From positions 1 through 64,000 of the forward strand of contig NZ_JAGTAS010000057.1 in assembly GCF_025685425.1 (NCBI RefSeq): 64,000 bases of DNA, given 5' to 3'. The translations under genes and the position numbers were made by a program. Positions 46,712 to 56,583 of this stretch are shown here, one piece after another. Below the pieces are notes generated by a model. The model was given only the letters and a program-made list of their open reading frames with translations. It was not told the origin of the DNA and searched no databases. Origin of the DNA: Terriglobus albidus (GTDB taxonomy: Bacteria; Acidobacteriota; Terriglobia; Terriglobales; Acidobacteriaceae). Every line of letters begins with the position of its first letter. Position 1 is the stretch's first letter.

Positions 46712-48102
46712 TAAGGCCTATTCGTCCCCCGTCGCTTTAATCTCTTTGCGTTCGACTTTACTTGCTCTGTAGCCAAGGCTAACGACTCACGAAGGCTGTC
46801 TTCAAAAAATCCTTTAGGCCAGCGGTCTTGTTCTATCCTGCCATCAGAAAGAAGGGGGATATCTTCGATCGTCGAGATACCATCCTTTCTTTCGACAAAG
46901 TATAAAGACACCATATCTGGGGCGATACGTCCTTGTGCAATGAGCCGACGAAGTCTCAATAATAGATGCTCGCTGTGTGTTTCTACGATGACACGCCTGT
47001 CATTGTTGGCCATCTCGACAAAAAGATCGGCCAGTGTGTATTGGAGGCGGGGGTTCAGGTGGATTTCAGGTTGCTCTGCGATTGTGATGCTCTGTGAGGG
47101 GGCCGTCAGTGCCTGCACAATGAGCGGCAGAACTTGCGACGCACCGAAGCCGCAGTCGGCGATATTTATCTCACGGGAATCATTCGCATCTACAAAAGCC
47201 AATGAACAGAGCTGACCATCGGGGGTGCTTTTGACCCTCAGCTCGCGTCCGAATTCAAATTCGCGAATCCATTTATTGAGACTTGTGCGGATGTGGGGCA
47301 AACGCCTACGCAGAAGTGTCGCCATGTGCTCTCCATGCGATCCGACAGATGCCGGCATGTCATTGGAGATTTCGTAGTATCGACGAGGTCGATCTCGTAG
47401 CGGTCCAATATAGGCTAGATCTCGGAATACATCTAGTAACTCTTCGAACATGAAGCCGAGAGAGCGAAGGTACATCTGGAAAGGTTTCGAGAATCTCGCT
47501 TCTGAGGTCTTCTCTCTGCCGCCCACGAGCTGCAAGCCTCGCAGGGCGCTAGCTGGAGAAAAAAGAAAATTAACAGGCCTGCTTTTCTCAATTGCTTGGA
47601 GCTCTTTGGCATCTTTGATCTTTAGCCATTGGCTCTCAAATCGGTATTCTCCGTCTTCCCCTAGGTTCAGAGAGAATAGTTTGCGATCAAACAGATCGTT
47701 GAGCGCGAACTGGCACAGCAGCGGGTCTTCCGAATGACGTAGAGAAGAGAGCGTTGCCTCGATCGCACCTGGCGGATATGAGCCGAGTTTTCCGAGTCTC
47801 TTGGGGGGATCAGTGTGTCTGTGATATCGAAATCCGAGAGTAAGTTTCTCGGTCGTGTCGCAATTGTGAACGATGTCTCTGTATAAGCCCAGATCGATAA
47901 CGGGGCCCCGCGTTACTAATGGGACAATCGCTTCACGAGAGGAGATTGTCTGGTCCATTAGAAGCAATGGGCTTGCGACACTCGTTTTACCAGCATTGTT
48001 TGGGCCAATGAATATTGTTAACGGCTTTAGAACAATCCAATTGGTGTCCTTGAAGGCTCGATAGTTCTTCCAGCGGATTTCGTAGTTAACGTGAAGACTC
48101 AA
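46711..48102 (-). CDS. AAA15/DUF3696-type ATPase (OLD/ABC-like)
   Basis: This 463-residue protein starts at a TTG preceded by AGGAG. Walker A GPNNAGKT is at residues 33-40. Further along are an ABC-signature-like DCGFGASQVLPLIVQAL and Walker B with TIAEQPEIHLNPRLQ, then VIVETHSEHLLLRLRR. This is the arrangement of AAA15/OLD ATPases with a DUF3696-like C-terminus. Related ATPases are the sensors of two-gene phage-defence systems such as Septu and PARIS. Here the coupled second gene encodes a PIN-like nuclease. A short frame of 49 residues overlaps the start. Confidence 0.9.
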   Translation of the reverse strand: MSLHVNYEIRWKNYRAFKDTNWIVLKPLTIFIGPNNAGKTSVASPLLLMDQTISSREAIVPLVTRGPVIDLGLYRDIVHNCDTTEKLTLGFRYHRHTDPPKRLGKLGSYPPGAIEATLSSLRHSEDPLLCQFALNDLFDRKLFSLNLGEDGEYRFESQWLKIKDAKELQAIEKSRPVNFLFSPASALRGLQLVGGREKTSEARFSKPFQMYLRSLGFMFEELLDVFRDLAYIGPLRDRPRRYYEISNDMPASVGSHGEHMATLLRRRLPHIRTSLNKWIREFEFGRELRVKSTPDGQLCSLAFVDANDSREINIADCGFGASQVLPLIVQALTAPSQSITIAEQPEIHLNPRLQYTLADLFVEMANNDRRVIVETHSEHLLLRLRRLIAQGRIAPDMVSLYFVERKDGISTIEDIPLLSDGRIEQDRWPKGFFEDSLRESLALATEQVKSNAKRLKRRGTNRP

Positions 48103-48248
48103 TTGGGCTCCTGCTGCATGTCGATCTTAGATACCGAAAATCGGGTATCGCGAATAAGAGATAGCGTAGAAATGAACATCCTAGAACCAACATAAAGCCG
48201 ACGAGGTTCGGCCTCAGCGAGACGTTCTGCACAAAATTTGTCTATCAT
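48099..48248 (-). CDS. Possible 49-residue leader protein of the ATPase-PIN module
   Basis: A frame from the ATG at 48248 encodes 49 residues (start MIDKFCAERLAEAEPRRLYV) and its TGA overlaps the TTG start of the ATPase gene. The overlap suggests translational coupling, and the ATPase ribosome site lies within it. There is no family resemblance, and the upstream ribosome site is weak, so it may be only a leader. Confidence 0.35.
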   Translation of the reverse strand: MIDKFCAERLAEAEPRRLYVGSRMFISTLSLIRDTRFSVSKIDMQQEPN

Positions 48249-48349
48249 ACGGCTCCTTGGGGCGACGATTGAAGGGAGGAGCAACAGCTTACCATATTGG
48301 CGTAGAGGGCTCTATGCCTACATGTCCTCACCACTAAGCGTCTAGCTGA

Positions 48350-49026
48350 TGCCTAGCAGACCGAAGTAAGTGTAGGAAAAAACGAAATGAAGATTGGCCA
48401 GAGTTGTTTCCTTTCGCCACGTTGCCATCCTTCGGCGGCAAGGGACGGCGCGCTTGGTGCATCTACCCGGCCCTGAGTCCGGAACGCGTTTTGCTGGCTC
48501 AGATTCCCCTTGGCCAGATCCCTTCCCTCCATCTCCTCCGCCGCTGGTTGCCCATCTTTGATCGGAGACTTCTTCGGTACTACGAGTCTGTCCGATTTCC
48601 CGTGTTCGTTCATCATCGGCTCCAGTTCTTAAAATTCCCTATGTGTCCCCGCGAGCACTGGCCGCTCTCCATGCAAGATGTGTCCCTGCGTGCCAGGGTC
48701 AGAGACCGCGCAGGACTCCTTTGGAGCTTGCGAAAGCGCTCCTCGGGATGTTGCCTTCCGCCCCGTGTCAGAGCGTCGGCGTCCTGAAGTTCGGGGTATT
48801 TCGCGGTTCAATATCCTGGCCCGTAATTCCTCCTGTCAACGCTTCGGATATGGCCTTGCGACCACGCCCGTATGACTCGGAGCCGATGCGGCTCGCTGGG
48901 CCTTCACCGTACGGCTCTTGCATCCGCTACATCTTGCCGGCGAGATGCGGTCTACATCATGTCCCTCCAATCTGGTTGCTACTGCGTTGAAGAGCACGAT
49001 GCTTACGCATCGGGTTGGCGCTACGA
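48350..49026 (-). mobile_element. Truncated group II intron, 5' part (copy 1)
   Basis: Read leftwards, the stretch contains a short frame (NREIPRTSGRRRSDTGRKAT) and then MNEHGKSDRLVVPKKSP with KGNLSQQNAFRTQGR. I recognise these as the segments found before and at the N-terminus of LtrA-type intron-encoded reverse transcriptases. The protein frame breaks off after about 55 residues near 48447 and no RT domain follows. Bases 48668-49026 are repeated with two differences at 57425-57783. Identification is by recall of the family, not by search. Confidence 0.65.
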
Positions 49027-49798
49027 TACAACACCTCTTCCAGATCCCGAAACTCACAGCATTAAAAACAAATAGCGCGCCCTTGCCTTTGCTGAGAGGA
49101 TGGTTGGCATGAGCATCGCAAGGTACAAGGCACGTAAACGGCGGGGGCGGGTCTTTGTGTTGGCTGCGGCAAGAATCCTTGTGAGTGTCTGATGTCGTAC
49201 GGAATAGCACCACAATCCGGTTCCGACCCCTGACCTCAGTCGTAAGAGACGGGGAGCCGTCAGAAACACATGGCGCAGTATGAGCGTCGCGATGAGCGTC
49301 GCGGAATTTCGGAAATGGATTCTCAAATCCTATAAAGATTGGTTGGCTAAAGAAAGGCAGAACGTACAGACGAGCTTTATCAGTGGCATATGCTGCGGCG
49401 ACGCTGCTATTAGTGGTTGGTTCTGTTTGGGTCTCGTCTTTGACTAAAGAGTGAAAAAGGCTGCTCCTCCCGCCTGGATTGTGGTAAGTTTCTGATTCCA
49501 GTCGGCTTCTTTGGGTTCATCTATTTGTGCCTTACTCATGCCTGCGTCGTCCTGATGAGGCAGGTTCGAGCTGGAGCGGCGACGTGAGAGGTGTAAGAGA
49601 AGCGAATCAAGCTCTCAAAACTTCGATTGACACCCCATCGGGGCGCTGTTATGGTTCGCCTATGATCCCGGTCCAACAAACTGCATTCCCTCATTTGGAT
49701 GCCGCCACCGTCGATCGTTGCTGTTGTTGTCGATAACAACAATCCCATAATGCCTCCGTCGAACAAAAAAATATTCTGAGAGCCTAAGCTCCCTGAAC
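49027..49798. other. Stretch without confident genes before the RHS locus
   Basis: Several short frames occur, but none has family resemblance. One frame ends in a hydrophobic helix (LSVAYAAATLLLVVGSVWVS) without a start codon and may be a gene remnant. No RNA gene or clear palindrome was seen. The stretch likely contains the promoter of the 49799 gene. Confidence 0.45.
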
Positions 49799-50635
49799 TT
49801 GCAGTGCCTTCTTCTTCCCGGGTCCTCTTGGAGGACTTTCTTGAACTGCCTGGATTCTGGTGTCTGTATACAACGCTTCGCGGCGTGGTGCTGCGTTGTC
49901 CTGTTCTCTATCGCAACCGTATCCAAAGCGCCTGCCTTGCAGGCTGTTGGTGCGGAGGATCGGAAAGATCCTACTTTATCGGTGACCCGTGACGATCGAG
50001 CCCTGGGAGTGATCCGGGATGCCTTCGCTGCGTTGTCTGCATCGCCCGCCACCAAGTTGGATGGCATCACCATTAAGGGCGTAGATGATGAAGGAACTCC
50101 GTATCGATGGAATCGAGTCGGCAAGGAAACCAGTTTGGAAATTGGAGCTGGTGCAACGAAGCAGGTCATTGAGCCGTCTCGCACTTCTGGCCCATCCCAG
50201 AGTTTCACATCGCGTGAGTCAGGCGAGCTTCAGTTTTTGCCTATGCTCGCGTTTGAGTCGCTCGGAGACGCGATCTCAAATACGGAAATCGCACTTCAAT
50301 CGCTTCCCGACGTGCAAGTTGGAAGCACTTCTCAGAAGAAAATTCGGATATGCAAAGGCAAGGACCTGAGCCTTCATAATCCGAGTTGTCAAATCTGGTA
50401 TTTCGATTCCATGAGTAAGCTCCCCATCGCTGTGAAGTACAGGACACAATCACACGAGTTCCATAGTGGGGGAGTAGAAATCGAAGCCCAACTGTCGTCC
50501 ATTCAACGCGGCGACGTGCTTCCATTCCCTGCAATTGTCGAGCTTCGAATCGGAGAACAAAAGATCCGACGACTAAGCATTTCTGCGATCACTGTCGATT
50601 CGGCTGCGACACAGGGGCTAGGAGTGCAGAAATGA
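49799..50635 (+). CDS. Exported partner protein of the RHS gene, unknown function
   Basis: This protein of up to 278 residues starts at a TTG; an internal start is possible. A hydrophobic segment (AAWCCVVLFSIATVSKAPAL, about residues 28-47) suggests a signal peptide. The rest is beta-rich with no known motif and two cysteines near residues 185-195 (RICKGKD; NPSCQIW). Its stop overlaps the ATG of the RHS gene by four bases, so it is translationally coupled. It may act as a chaperone, anchor or export partner of the RHS protein. Confidence 0.65.
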   Translation: MQCLLLPGSSWRTFLNCLDSGVCIQRFAAWCCVVLFSIATVSKAPALQAVGAEDRKDPTLSVTRDDRALGVIRDAFAALSASPATKLDGITIKGVDDEGTPYRWNRVGKETSLEIGAGATKQVIEPSRTSGPSQSFTSRESGELQFLPMLAFESLGDAISNTEIALQSLPDVQVGSTSQKKIRICKGKDLSLHNPSCQIWYFDSMSKLPIAVKYRTQSHEFHSGGVEIEAQLSSIQRGDVLPFPAIVELRIGEQKIRRLSISAITVDSAATQGLGVQK

Positions 50636-53600
50636 AAAATAGCTCGCTTTACTTGGCTCTGCTTTCTCTGGTTTGGTTGGGCCGCTGTTTCGGGCAAGCT
50701 GACATGTACGGAAAAGGATACGACCCGTCACAGTCCTATACTCATTTTGGAACGGACAGCGTCAATGTGTATTCGCAGAATGTGATTCTGCATGTTCCAC
50801 TTTTGAGCTATGACCAGCTTGGGAAATTACCATCCATCCAACTGGTACTCACGTACAACGCTCCTCGTTGGCATATGGAATGTCTCAATACGGTTGGAGA
50901 TTTGCAATGCTACTGGGGTCCGGTAGGAGTCCAGGGTGTGCTCCCCCAATTGAGTACGGATATCACTGTCGACGCCTATGACCAGGATCCGAATTTTCCG
51001 GATAGTTTTTTTTGGGGTGCCACAGCTCCCGACGGTTCACTTCACGAACTCTATGATGTTGGAGGTGGCCAGTTTCACGCCCTGGATGGCTCTGGTGCTA
51101 AATGGGTTCCATCGACAAGCACGCTCTATGACGCGAACGGAACCCGCTATATGTCGCAGGCATCACCTAATTCCTATCTGACGGAGATCCGCGACGTCTT
51201 CGGTAACAAAATGGATCAGTTTGCTGGAGGATGGAATGTTGGAGGCTGGACCGACAGCATCCAGAGAAGCATACCGGAGCCTGGAACACCGAGCCCCTTC
51301 GGAAATGCACAACCAGGCTGTCTGACAACGAACTATCCGAAATTCGGCGGCGGTACCGCCCCGTACGTGTTCTGCTATAGCACGTACAGCCTGTCCCATC
51401 CGGCATCGTACCCTCCGACACAGGGCGTCCAGTATCATCCCTATTCGGGGACGGCTGTTCTGTTGTCGAGCATTACGCTCCCAAATCAGAAGCAATGGCA
51501 ATTCCAATACGACAATCTCGGTAATCTGAGTACGGTGACTTTTCCCACCGGCGGGCAAGTGAGTTATGTCTATGGAAATCCCGCAACTGACACCCCTTAC
51601 ACCGCGACATATGTTGAGCCTGGCATCCCCGCGACAGTTATCAAACGAACCGAGAATGCATCGCCCCAGGATTCCTCACAGGCACATACCTGGAAATACC
51701 ATTCGAATTCTGATCAGTCGACCCGCGTGACGGAGCCCTCTGGCGACTATGCAGATCATTATTTCAATGCCGGGGATAACGGAGTATCGATAAGCTACAG
51801 CGACCCTTTTCCGTTCGGGTACGAATCGAAAGTGGTTCAATATGGTGCCGATGGCACGAAGCTCAAAACCACAGAAACCCAATATACGCACCTTGGGAGA
51901 AACCCGAATTTCGCCTACACCTCTGTGCTTGCTCAAGTCGGGGTTTTTCCAGCTCTAATCACTACGACTTGGCCCGATGGAGAAGTCAGCTCCCGCTGCA
52001 TTGTCTATGACGTCCCGGCCGCTCAGCGTCCGTGTGGGACGAGCGTTTCTACCGTTGGTACCGGCTTGCAAACGTGGGATAACTCTAACAGTGTGTACCT
52101 GGCCATACCACTTGGACAGCCCCAAGCAGAGTTTGAATACGACTCCGGAGTAGGGGGCCCGAGTGCACTTCTGCGACAAACAAACACCACCTATATGGCA
52201 TTAAGCGGACCCGGCGCCACCACATATTTCAGTAATAATATTTTGCACATTCCATACACAGTGCAGGTCCAGGATGTCAATGGAGTTCAGGCCTCGCTGG
52301 TAACGTACGGGTATGACGATAGCGCTCACCTCTCAGTAGCCGGAACATACGGCGCGGAGACTTCGGTCAAGAGGTGGATCGATCCAAACAACCCGCTTAC
52401 AACAACAACAACGTGGACGTCGTTCAATGGCGATGGAACAGTGTCCGCGATCAAAGACGCGAGAGGAAATTCGAGCACATTCACGTATCAATGCTCCGGA
52501 CTGCGACGTTATGAGGCAACAAACGCATTGCAGCAAAAGCATCGGTACGGCTACGACTGTAGTACCGGTCTTTTGACGAGCGAACAAGATGCAAACGACA
52601 TCGCTGCCTCGCGATCTACGAGCTATTCCTACAACTCAAGCCGGGATCTGATTTCCATTTCTAACCCGGACGGTGGAAGCACCACACTTGACTACGGCAA
52701 CTACGCCAATCCTCTCACCATTACCGAAACCAAAACCGCGACCCCAAGTCCATCGGTTGTCACGGTGAGAGTGTTTGACGGATTCAGACGGCTCTCGACA
52801 GAGTCTATAACGGGTGGTGCAACTGTTAGCTATACCTATGATTCCAACGGACACCTCTCTGGAGTTTCAAATCCTTATTTCTCAATCGTGACATCTACGG
52901 ACGGAACTACGACATCTCTATTCGATGGTCTAGGCCGGAAGAGGCAGCAAACGCAACCGGACGGTAATGTTCTTCAGTGGAGCTACTCGGGAACTGTGAC
53001 TACGTTCACTGATGAGGCAGGGAAAAAGTGGAAGAGGACCGTCGATGGATTAGGACGGCTTGTTGAAGTTATCGAAGATTCCGATGGACTGAAGTTGAAG
53101 ACTCACTATCGATATGATGCCCTCGATAACCTCCTCGATGTAGACCAGTACGGGAATTCGTCGACAGTACAGTTGAAACGACGATTCCGATATGACCTGC
53201 TTTCCCGTTTGATCTGGGCGTGTAATCCAGAGGGCATTTACGCGAACAAGACATGCGACGGCACGAACTGGAGCATGGGCTACAGTTACGATGACAATGG
53301 AAACCTCAAATCGAAGTGGGATGCCCGTGGACTCGTAGTGACCTTCAGCTACGATTCACTGGATCGCTTGACCGACAAAACGTTTAATGACCAAACTCCT
53401 GGGCAGCACTTTCAATATGATGCTAATGGAGCGACGTATAACTCTATAGGACGCCTGAGCGGGATCTATACCGATGCCGATACGCGCTACTTCGGAAATG
53501 GGACGGCGCCAAGTTGCGTTCCTCAGACCTCTCCGACATCAAACTACAATTTTGCGAACGGCAACCCTGCGTACTGCACCAGCAGCGCCGAGACATATCA

Positions 53601-56583
53601 GTATGACGCAATGGGAAGGCAGACTTATATCGGGGCACAGTTCCCGTCTGAACGCCCCTGGACGCATCACGAGACATCTATAGGCTACGATCTGGCTGGC
53701 AACGTGATCAGCCTCACGTATCCCGATGGGCGGAAGATTACGCCGGGTTGGGATGGCGTTGGCCGTCTTCTGAGCGTGACCGACGGAGGACTGAATGGAG
53801 CCCAAGTAGGATATAGCTATTTTTCGTCTTCGAATTATTTCCCAGATGGCTCTCTGCAAGCCATGACATACGGGAGTGGTCTGACTGAAACAATTGGTAA
53901 AAACAACCGGCTCCAGGTCTCGTCGATCACTGCCGTTGGCACAACAGCAGCGGGAACGTCCACATTGATGAGCAAGCAGTATTGCTATATCTGCAATACC
54001 TCTGGAAAGAACAACGGGAATGTCGACCAAATTTCAGATCTTTTGAATAGCAGCCGAACCCAGAACTTCACTTATGACAACCTGAATCGCATCGCATCAT
54101 TTACCACCGGGAACGCCAGCCAAACCTACTCGATCGATTCTTTTGGAAACCTGAGCCAAACGGGGACCATGACCTCGCAGCTCAGTTTTGATAGCAATAA
54201 CCGGATCATCTCCGGCGGCTATGTATACGATCCTTCCGGTAACATCGTAAGCTTCAACAATGGTGTGACAACTTCCACCTACAACTACGACGCCGAAAGC
54301 AAAATCTTCAAGGTCAACTCCGGAAGCGGGTTTTATAGCTACGATGCCGAAGGAAAGCGGGCGCGCAAGGACGCGGACGGTACCTATACGGAATATGCGT
54401 ACTTCAATGGTCAGCCGATTGCCGAAAAGCATGGGGACGGCAGTTGGAGTGATTACGTGTTTGCCAACGGCCAGAGGATTGCTCGAATCGACCCCAAGAC
54501 AATGGTCACGGTGAGGTTTACAAACGATTCGTGCTCATCTTGTGGTGGGACTTCGGTAGGCGGAGGCAACCGTAATCTCTATGTAAACTCGATCACGATC
54601 AACAATACAACCTTCCTGCCTGGAGATCCGTCGGTCTCGTATCCTGCTACATCAGGGTGCAACCAGAACGGAAATAACGGTGGCATCGGAACGCTTAGCT
54701 GCAACGGAGATATGACTGCGACGAATGCCGGAGGTGGGGTAATCACGGTTAATGCCTATGGCTCGCCTGATTACAACGTCTACCCCCACATGCAGATCCT
54801 CATCAACAACATCGTCGTTGGTGAGTGGGATGTAACCGGTTCGGCCCAGAACTACTCGATTGGCGCTCCTTCAACGGTCAGTGTGAGGTTCACGAATGAC
54901 TCCTGCTCCTCTTGCGGTGGGACTTCAGTGGGTGGAGGCGACCGTAATCTTTATGTGAAGTCAATCACGATCGGAAATACGACCTTCCTTCCTGGAGATT
55001 CAACCGTGTCGTATCCGGTGACGTCGGGGTGCAACCAGAACCACAATAACAATGGAATAGGATGGCTTACATGCTCTGGTGATATGGCCGTCAGAAACCC
55101 CGGAAACAGTGACGCAATCACGGTTAATGCCTATGGCTCGCCCGATTACAGCATTTACCCACACATGCAAGTTCTCGTTAACAACGTAGTGGTCGGTGAG
55201 TGGGATGTGACTGGTTCCGCTCAGAATTATTCTGTTGGCACGACTTCTATGGTAGCAGTGAGGTTCACGAATGATTCCTGCTCGTCTTGCGGTGGGACTT
55301 CTGTGGGTGGAGGCGACCGTAACCTCTACGTGAACTCCATTACGATCGGCAACAAGGTGTTCCTTCCTGGCGATTCCGCCATATCGTATCCGGTGACGTC
55401 GGGGTGCAACCAGAACCACAATAACAATGGAATAGGATGGCTCACGTGCTCTGGTGATATGGCCGCATTAAGCGGCGCAGACGGTGAGGCAATCACGGTC
55501 AACGCTTATGGTTCACCTGATTACAATGTCTATCCACACATGCAACTTCTGATAAACAATGTGGTGGTTGGCCAATGGGATGTGACGGCTTCAGCTCAGA
55601 ACTACTCCATCAGTGCTGTTCCGCCGGTTCACTACTACATCACAGACCACCTTGGAACGACCTCCCTTGTCCTGAGCACATCGAATGTAATCGAGAGCGA
55701 TTCCAGCTACTATCCATTCGGCACAGAGATGCCAGCGGTTGCGGGCGATTCGAATCACTACAAGTTCACCGGCAAAGAACGAGACCAGGAATCAGGGCTC
55801 GACTACTTCGGAGCAAGATACATGAGCAATACGGTGGGGCGATTCATGTCGCCAGATCCGTCTATGGACAGCGTGGCTCTTCGCAATCCACAATCATGGA
55901 ACCGCTACAGCTACACGCTTAACAATCCGTTGAAATATATCGATCCCACCGGAATGTGCTGGGTTGCGGCACCATCGGGTGTGGGAACTTACGATTGGAT
56001 GAACACTCCCACAATTGGCCAGACTTGTGTGAATGCAGTTGCGACATCTAGTGGTAGTACGCTTACGATGTATGGATCCAACGGTGCAACCGACATTACC
56101 AAGCTAGATGGTAACGAGCATGGCATGATCGACTTGCAAGACATCAGTGCGCAACACGACGCAATTATTGATGTCAAAGTTGGCGACTACACCTACGTCA
56201 ATGCCCAAACAGGGGCGAATCTCTTCAATTTTTTGCAAGACTACCAATCCAACTACTCAGATGCTCCTAACCTCTACATAACCGAGGCTGGAGCATGGGA
56301 CGGGTCCTCCGTTCCCGGTCATCAGTCACATAAAGATGGGATGCAGATCGACTTGCGTTATGTGGACGATGCGGGCAAACCTGTTCAAGGGAAGACAGCC
56401 TACGACTCCGCCAATTCGGACCGCATGTGGGATCTCATGCGAATGTCAAAAGCGGCAGGGCTGACCCAAATCTATGCAGGAGACGAGACCAAGTGGGGAG
56501 ACTTTGCGCACCGACCATCGACAAGCCCTCATGAGGATCATTGGCACATATCAATTCCGAATCCGAAGCCACCAAAGAAATGA
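50632..56583 (+). CDS. Secreted RHS/YD-repeat protein with carbohydrate-binding repeats and LAS-peptidase tip
   Basis: The protein has 1983 residues with a signal peptide ending in CFGQ. Residues about 30-1290 are YD-repeat shell (for example SYSYNSSRDLISISNPDGG). Residues about 1294-1663 hold three tandem copies of a module opening VRFTNDSCSSCGGTSVGGG, resembling calcium-dependent xylan-binding (CBM60-type) domains. The RHS core follows (TGKERDQESGLDYFGARYM, then GRFMSPD) up to about 1770. The variable tip has His1900 and Asp1907 in SHKDGMQID, and His1967, His1970 and His1972 in HEDHWH, the zinc pattern of LAS murein peptidases (VanY/MepA-like). It is a probable cell-wall-cleaving polymorphic toxin. 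Confidence 0.9.
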   Translation: MKNSSLYLALLSLVWLGRCFGQADMYGKGYDPSQSYTHFGTDSVNVYSQNVILHVPLLSYDQLGKLPSIQLVLTYNAPRWHMECLNTVGDLQCYWGPVGVQGVLPQLSTDITVDAYDQDPNFPDSFFWGATAPDGSLHELYDVGGGQFHALDGSGAKWVPSTSTLYDANGTRYMSQASPNSYLTEIRDVFGNKMDQFAGGWNVGGWTDSIQRSIPEPGTPSPFGNAQPGCLTTNYPKFGGGTAPYVFCYSTYSLSHPASYPPTQGVQYHPYSGTAVLLSSITLPNQKQWQFQYDNLGNLSTVTFPTGGQVSYVYGNPATDTPYTATYVEPGIPATVIKRTENASPQDSSQAHTWKYHSNSDQSTRVTEPSGDYADHYFNAGDNGVSISYSDPFPFGYESKVVQYGADGTKLKTTETQYTHLGRNPNFAYTSVLAQVGVFPALITTTWPDGEVSSRCIVYDVPAAQRPCGTSVSTVGTGLQTWDNSNSVYLAIPLGQPQAEFEYDSGVGGPSALLRQTNTTYMALSGPGATTYFSNNILHIPYTVQVQDVNGVQASLVTYGYDDSAHLSVAGTYGAETSVKRWIDPNNPLTTTTTWTSFNGDGTVSAIKDARGNSSTFTYQCSGLRRYEATNALQQKHRYGYDCSTGLLTSEQDANDIAASRSTSYSYNSSRDLISISNPDGGSTTLDYGNYANPLTITETKTATPSPSVVTVRVFDGFRRLSTESITGGATVSYTYDSNGHLSGVSNPYFSIVTSTDGTTTSLFDGLGRKRQQTQPDGNVLQWSYSGTVTTFTDEAGKKWKRTVDGLGRLVEVIEDSDGLKLKTHYRYDALDNLLDVDQYGNSSTVQLKRRFRYDLLSRLIWACNPEGIYANKTCDGTNWSMGYSYDDNGNLKSKWDARGLVVTFSYDSLDRLTDKTFNDQTPGQHFQYDANGATYNSIGRLSGIYTDADTRYFGNGTAPSCVPQTSPTSNYNFANGNPAYCTSSAETYQYDAMGRQTYIGAQFPSERPWTHHETSIGYDLAGNVISLTYPDGRKITPGWDGVGRLLSVTDGGLNGAQVGYSYFSSSNYFPDGSLQAMTYGSGLTETIGKNNRLQVSSITAVGTTAAGTSTLMSKQYCYICNTSGKNNGNVDQISDLLNSSRTQNFTYDNLNRIASFTTGNASQTYSIDSFGNLSQTGTMTSQLSFDSNNRIISGGYVYDPSGNIVSFNNGVTTSTYNYDAESKIFKVNSGSGFYSYDAEGKRARKDADGTYTEYAYFNGQPIAEKHGDGSWSDYVFANGQRIARIDPKTMVTVRFTNDSCSSCGGTSVGGGNRNLYVNSITINNTTFLPGDPSVSYPATSGCNQNGNNGGIGTLSCNGDMTATNAGGGVITVNAYGSPDYNVYPHMQILINNIVVGEWDVTGSAQNYSIGAPSTVSVRFTNDSCSSCGGTSVGGGDRNLYVKSITIGNTTFLPGDSTVSYPVTSGCNQNHNNNGIGWLTCSGDMAVRNPGNSDAITVNAYGSPDYSIYPHMQVLVNNVVVGEWDVTGSAQNYSVGTTSMVAVRFTNDSCSSCGGTSVGGGDRNLYVNSITIGNKVFLPGDSAISYPVTSGCNQNHNNNGIGWLTCSGDMAALSGADGEAITVNAYGSPDYNVYPHMQLLINNVVVGQWDVTASAQNYSISAVPPVHYYITDHLGTTSLVLSTSNVIESDSSYYPFGTEMPAVAGDSNHYKFTGKERDQESGLDYFGARYMSNTVGRFMSPDPSMDSVALRNPQSWNRYSYTLNNPLKYIDPTGMCWVAAPSGVGTYDWMNTPTIGQTCVNAVATSSGSTLTMYGSNGATDITKLDGNEHGMIDLQDISAQHDAIIDVKVGDYTYVNAQTGANLFNFLQDYQSNYSDAPNLYITEAGAWDGSSVPGHQSHKDGMQIDLRYVDDAGKPVQGKTAYDSANSDRMWDLMRMSKAAGLTQIYAGDETKWGDFAHRPSTSPHEDHWHISIPNPKPPKK
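54511..55617 (+). repeat. Three tandem ~124-residue repeats inside the RHS gene
   Basis: Copies begin at 54511, 54883 and 55258, with periods of 372 and 375 bases. All share VRFTNDSCSSCGGTSVGGG, SGCNQN and NAYGSPDY with four conserved cysteines. DNA identity between copies 2 and 3 is high, indicating recent duplication. Confidence 0.92.

Noticed and set aside
48643-48990. 115-codon plus-strand frame, repeated at 57400-57747
   Set aside because: Both copies are in the intron-derived repeat. The minus strand explains the sequence better and repetition alone does not show coding.
49291-49446. 51-codon frame, and an overlapping frame with a hydrophobic helix
   Set aside because: The two readings conflict. 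The one with the convincing helix has no start codon, and no family is recognised.
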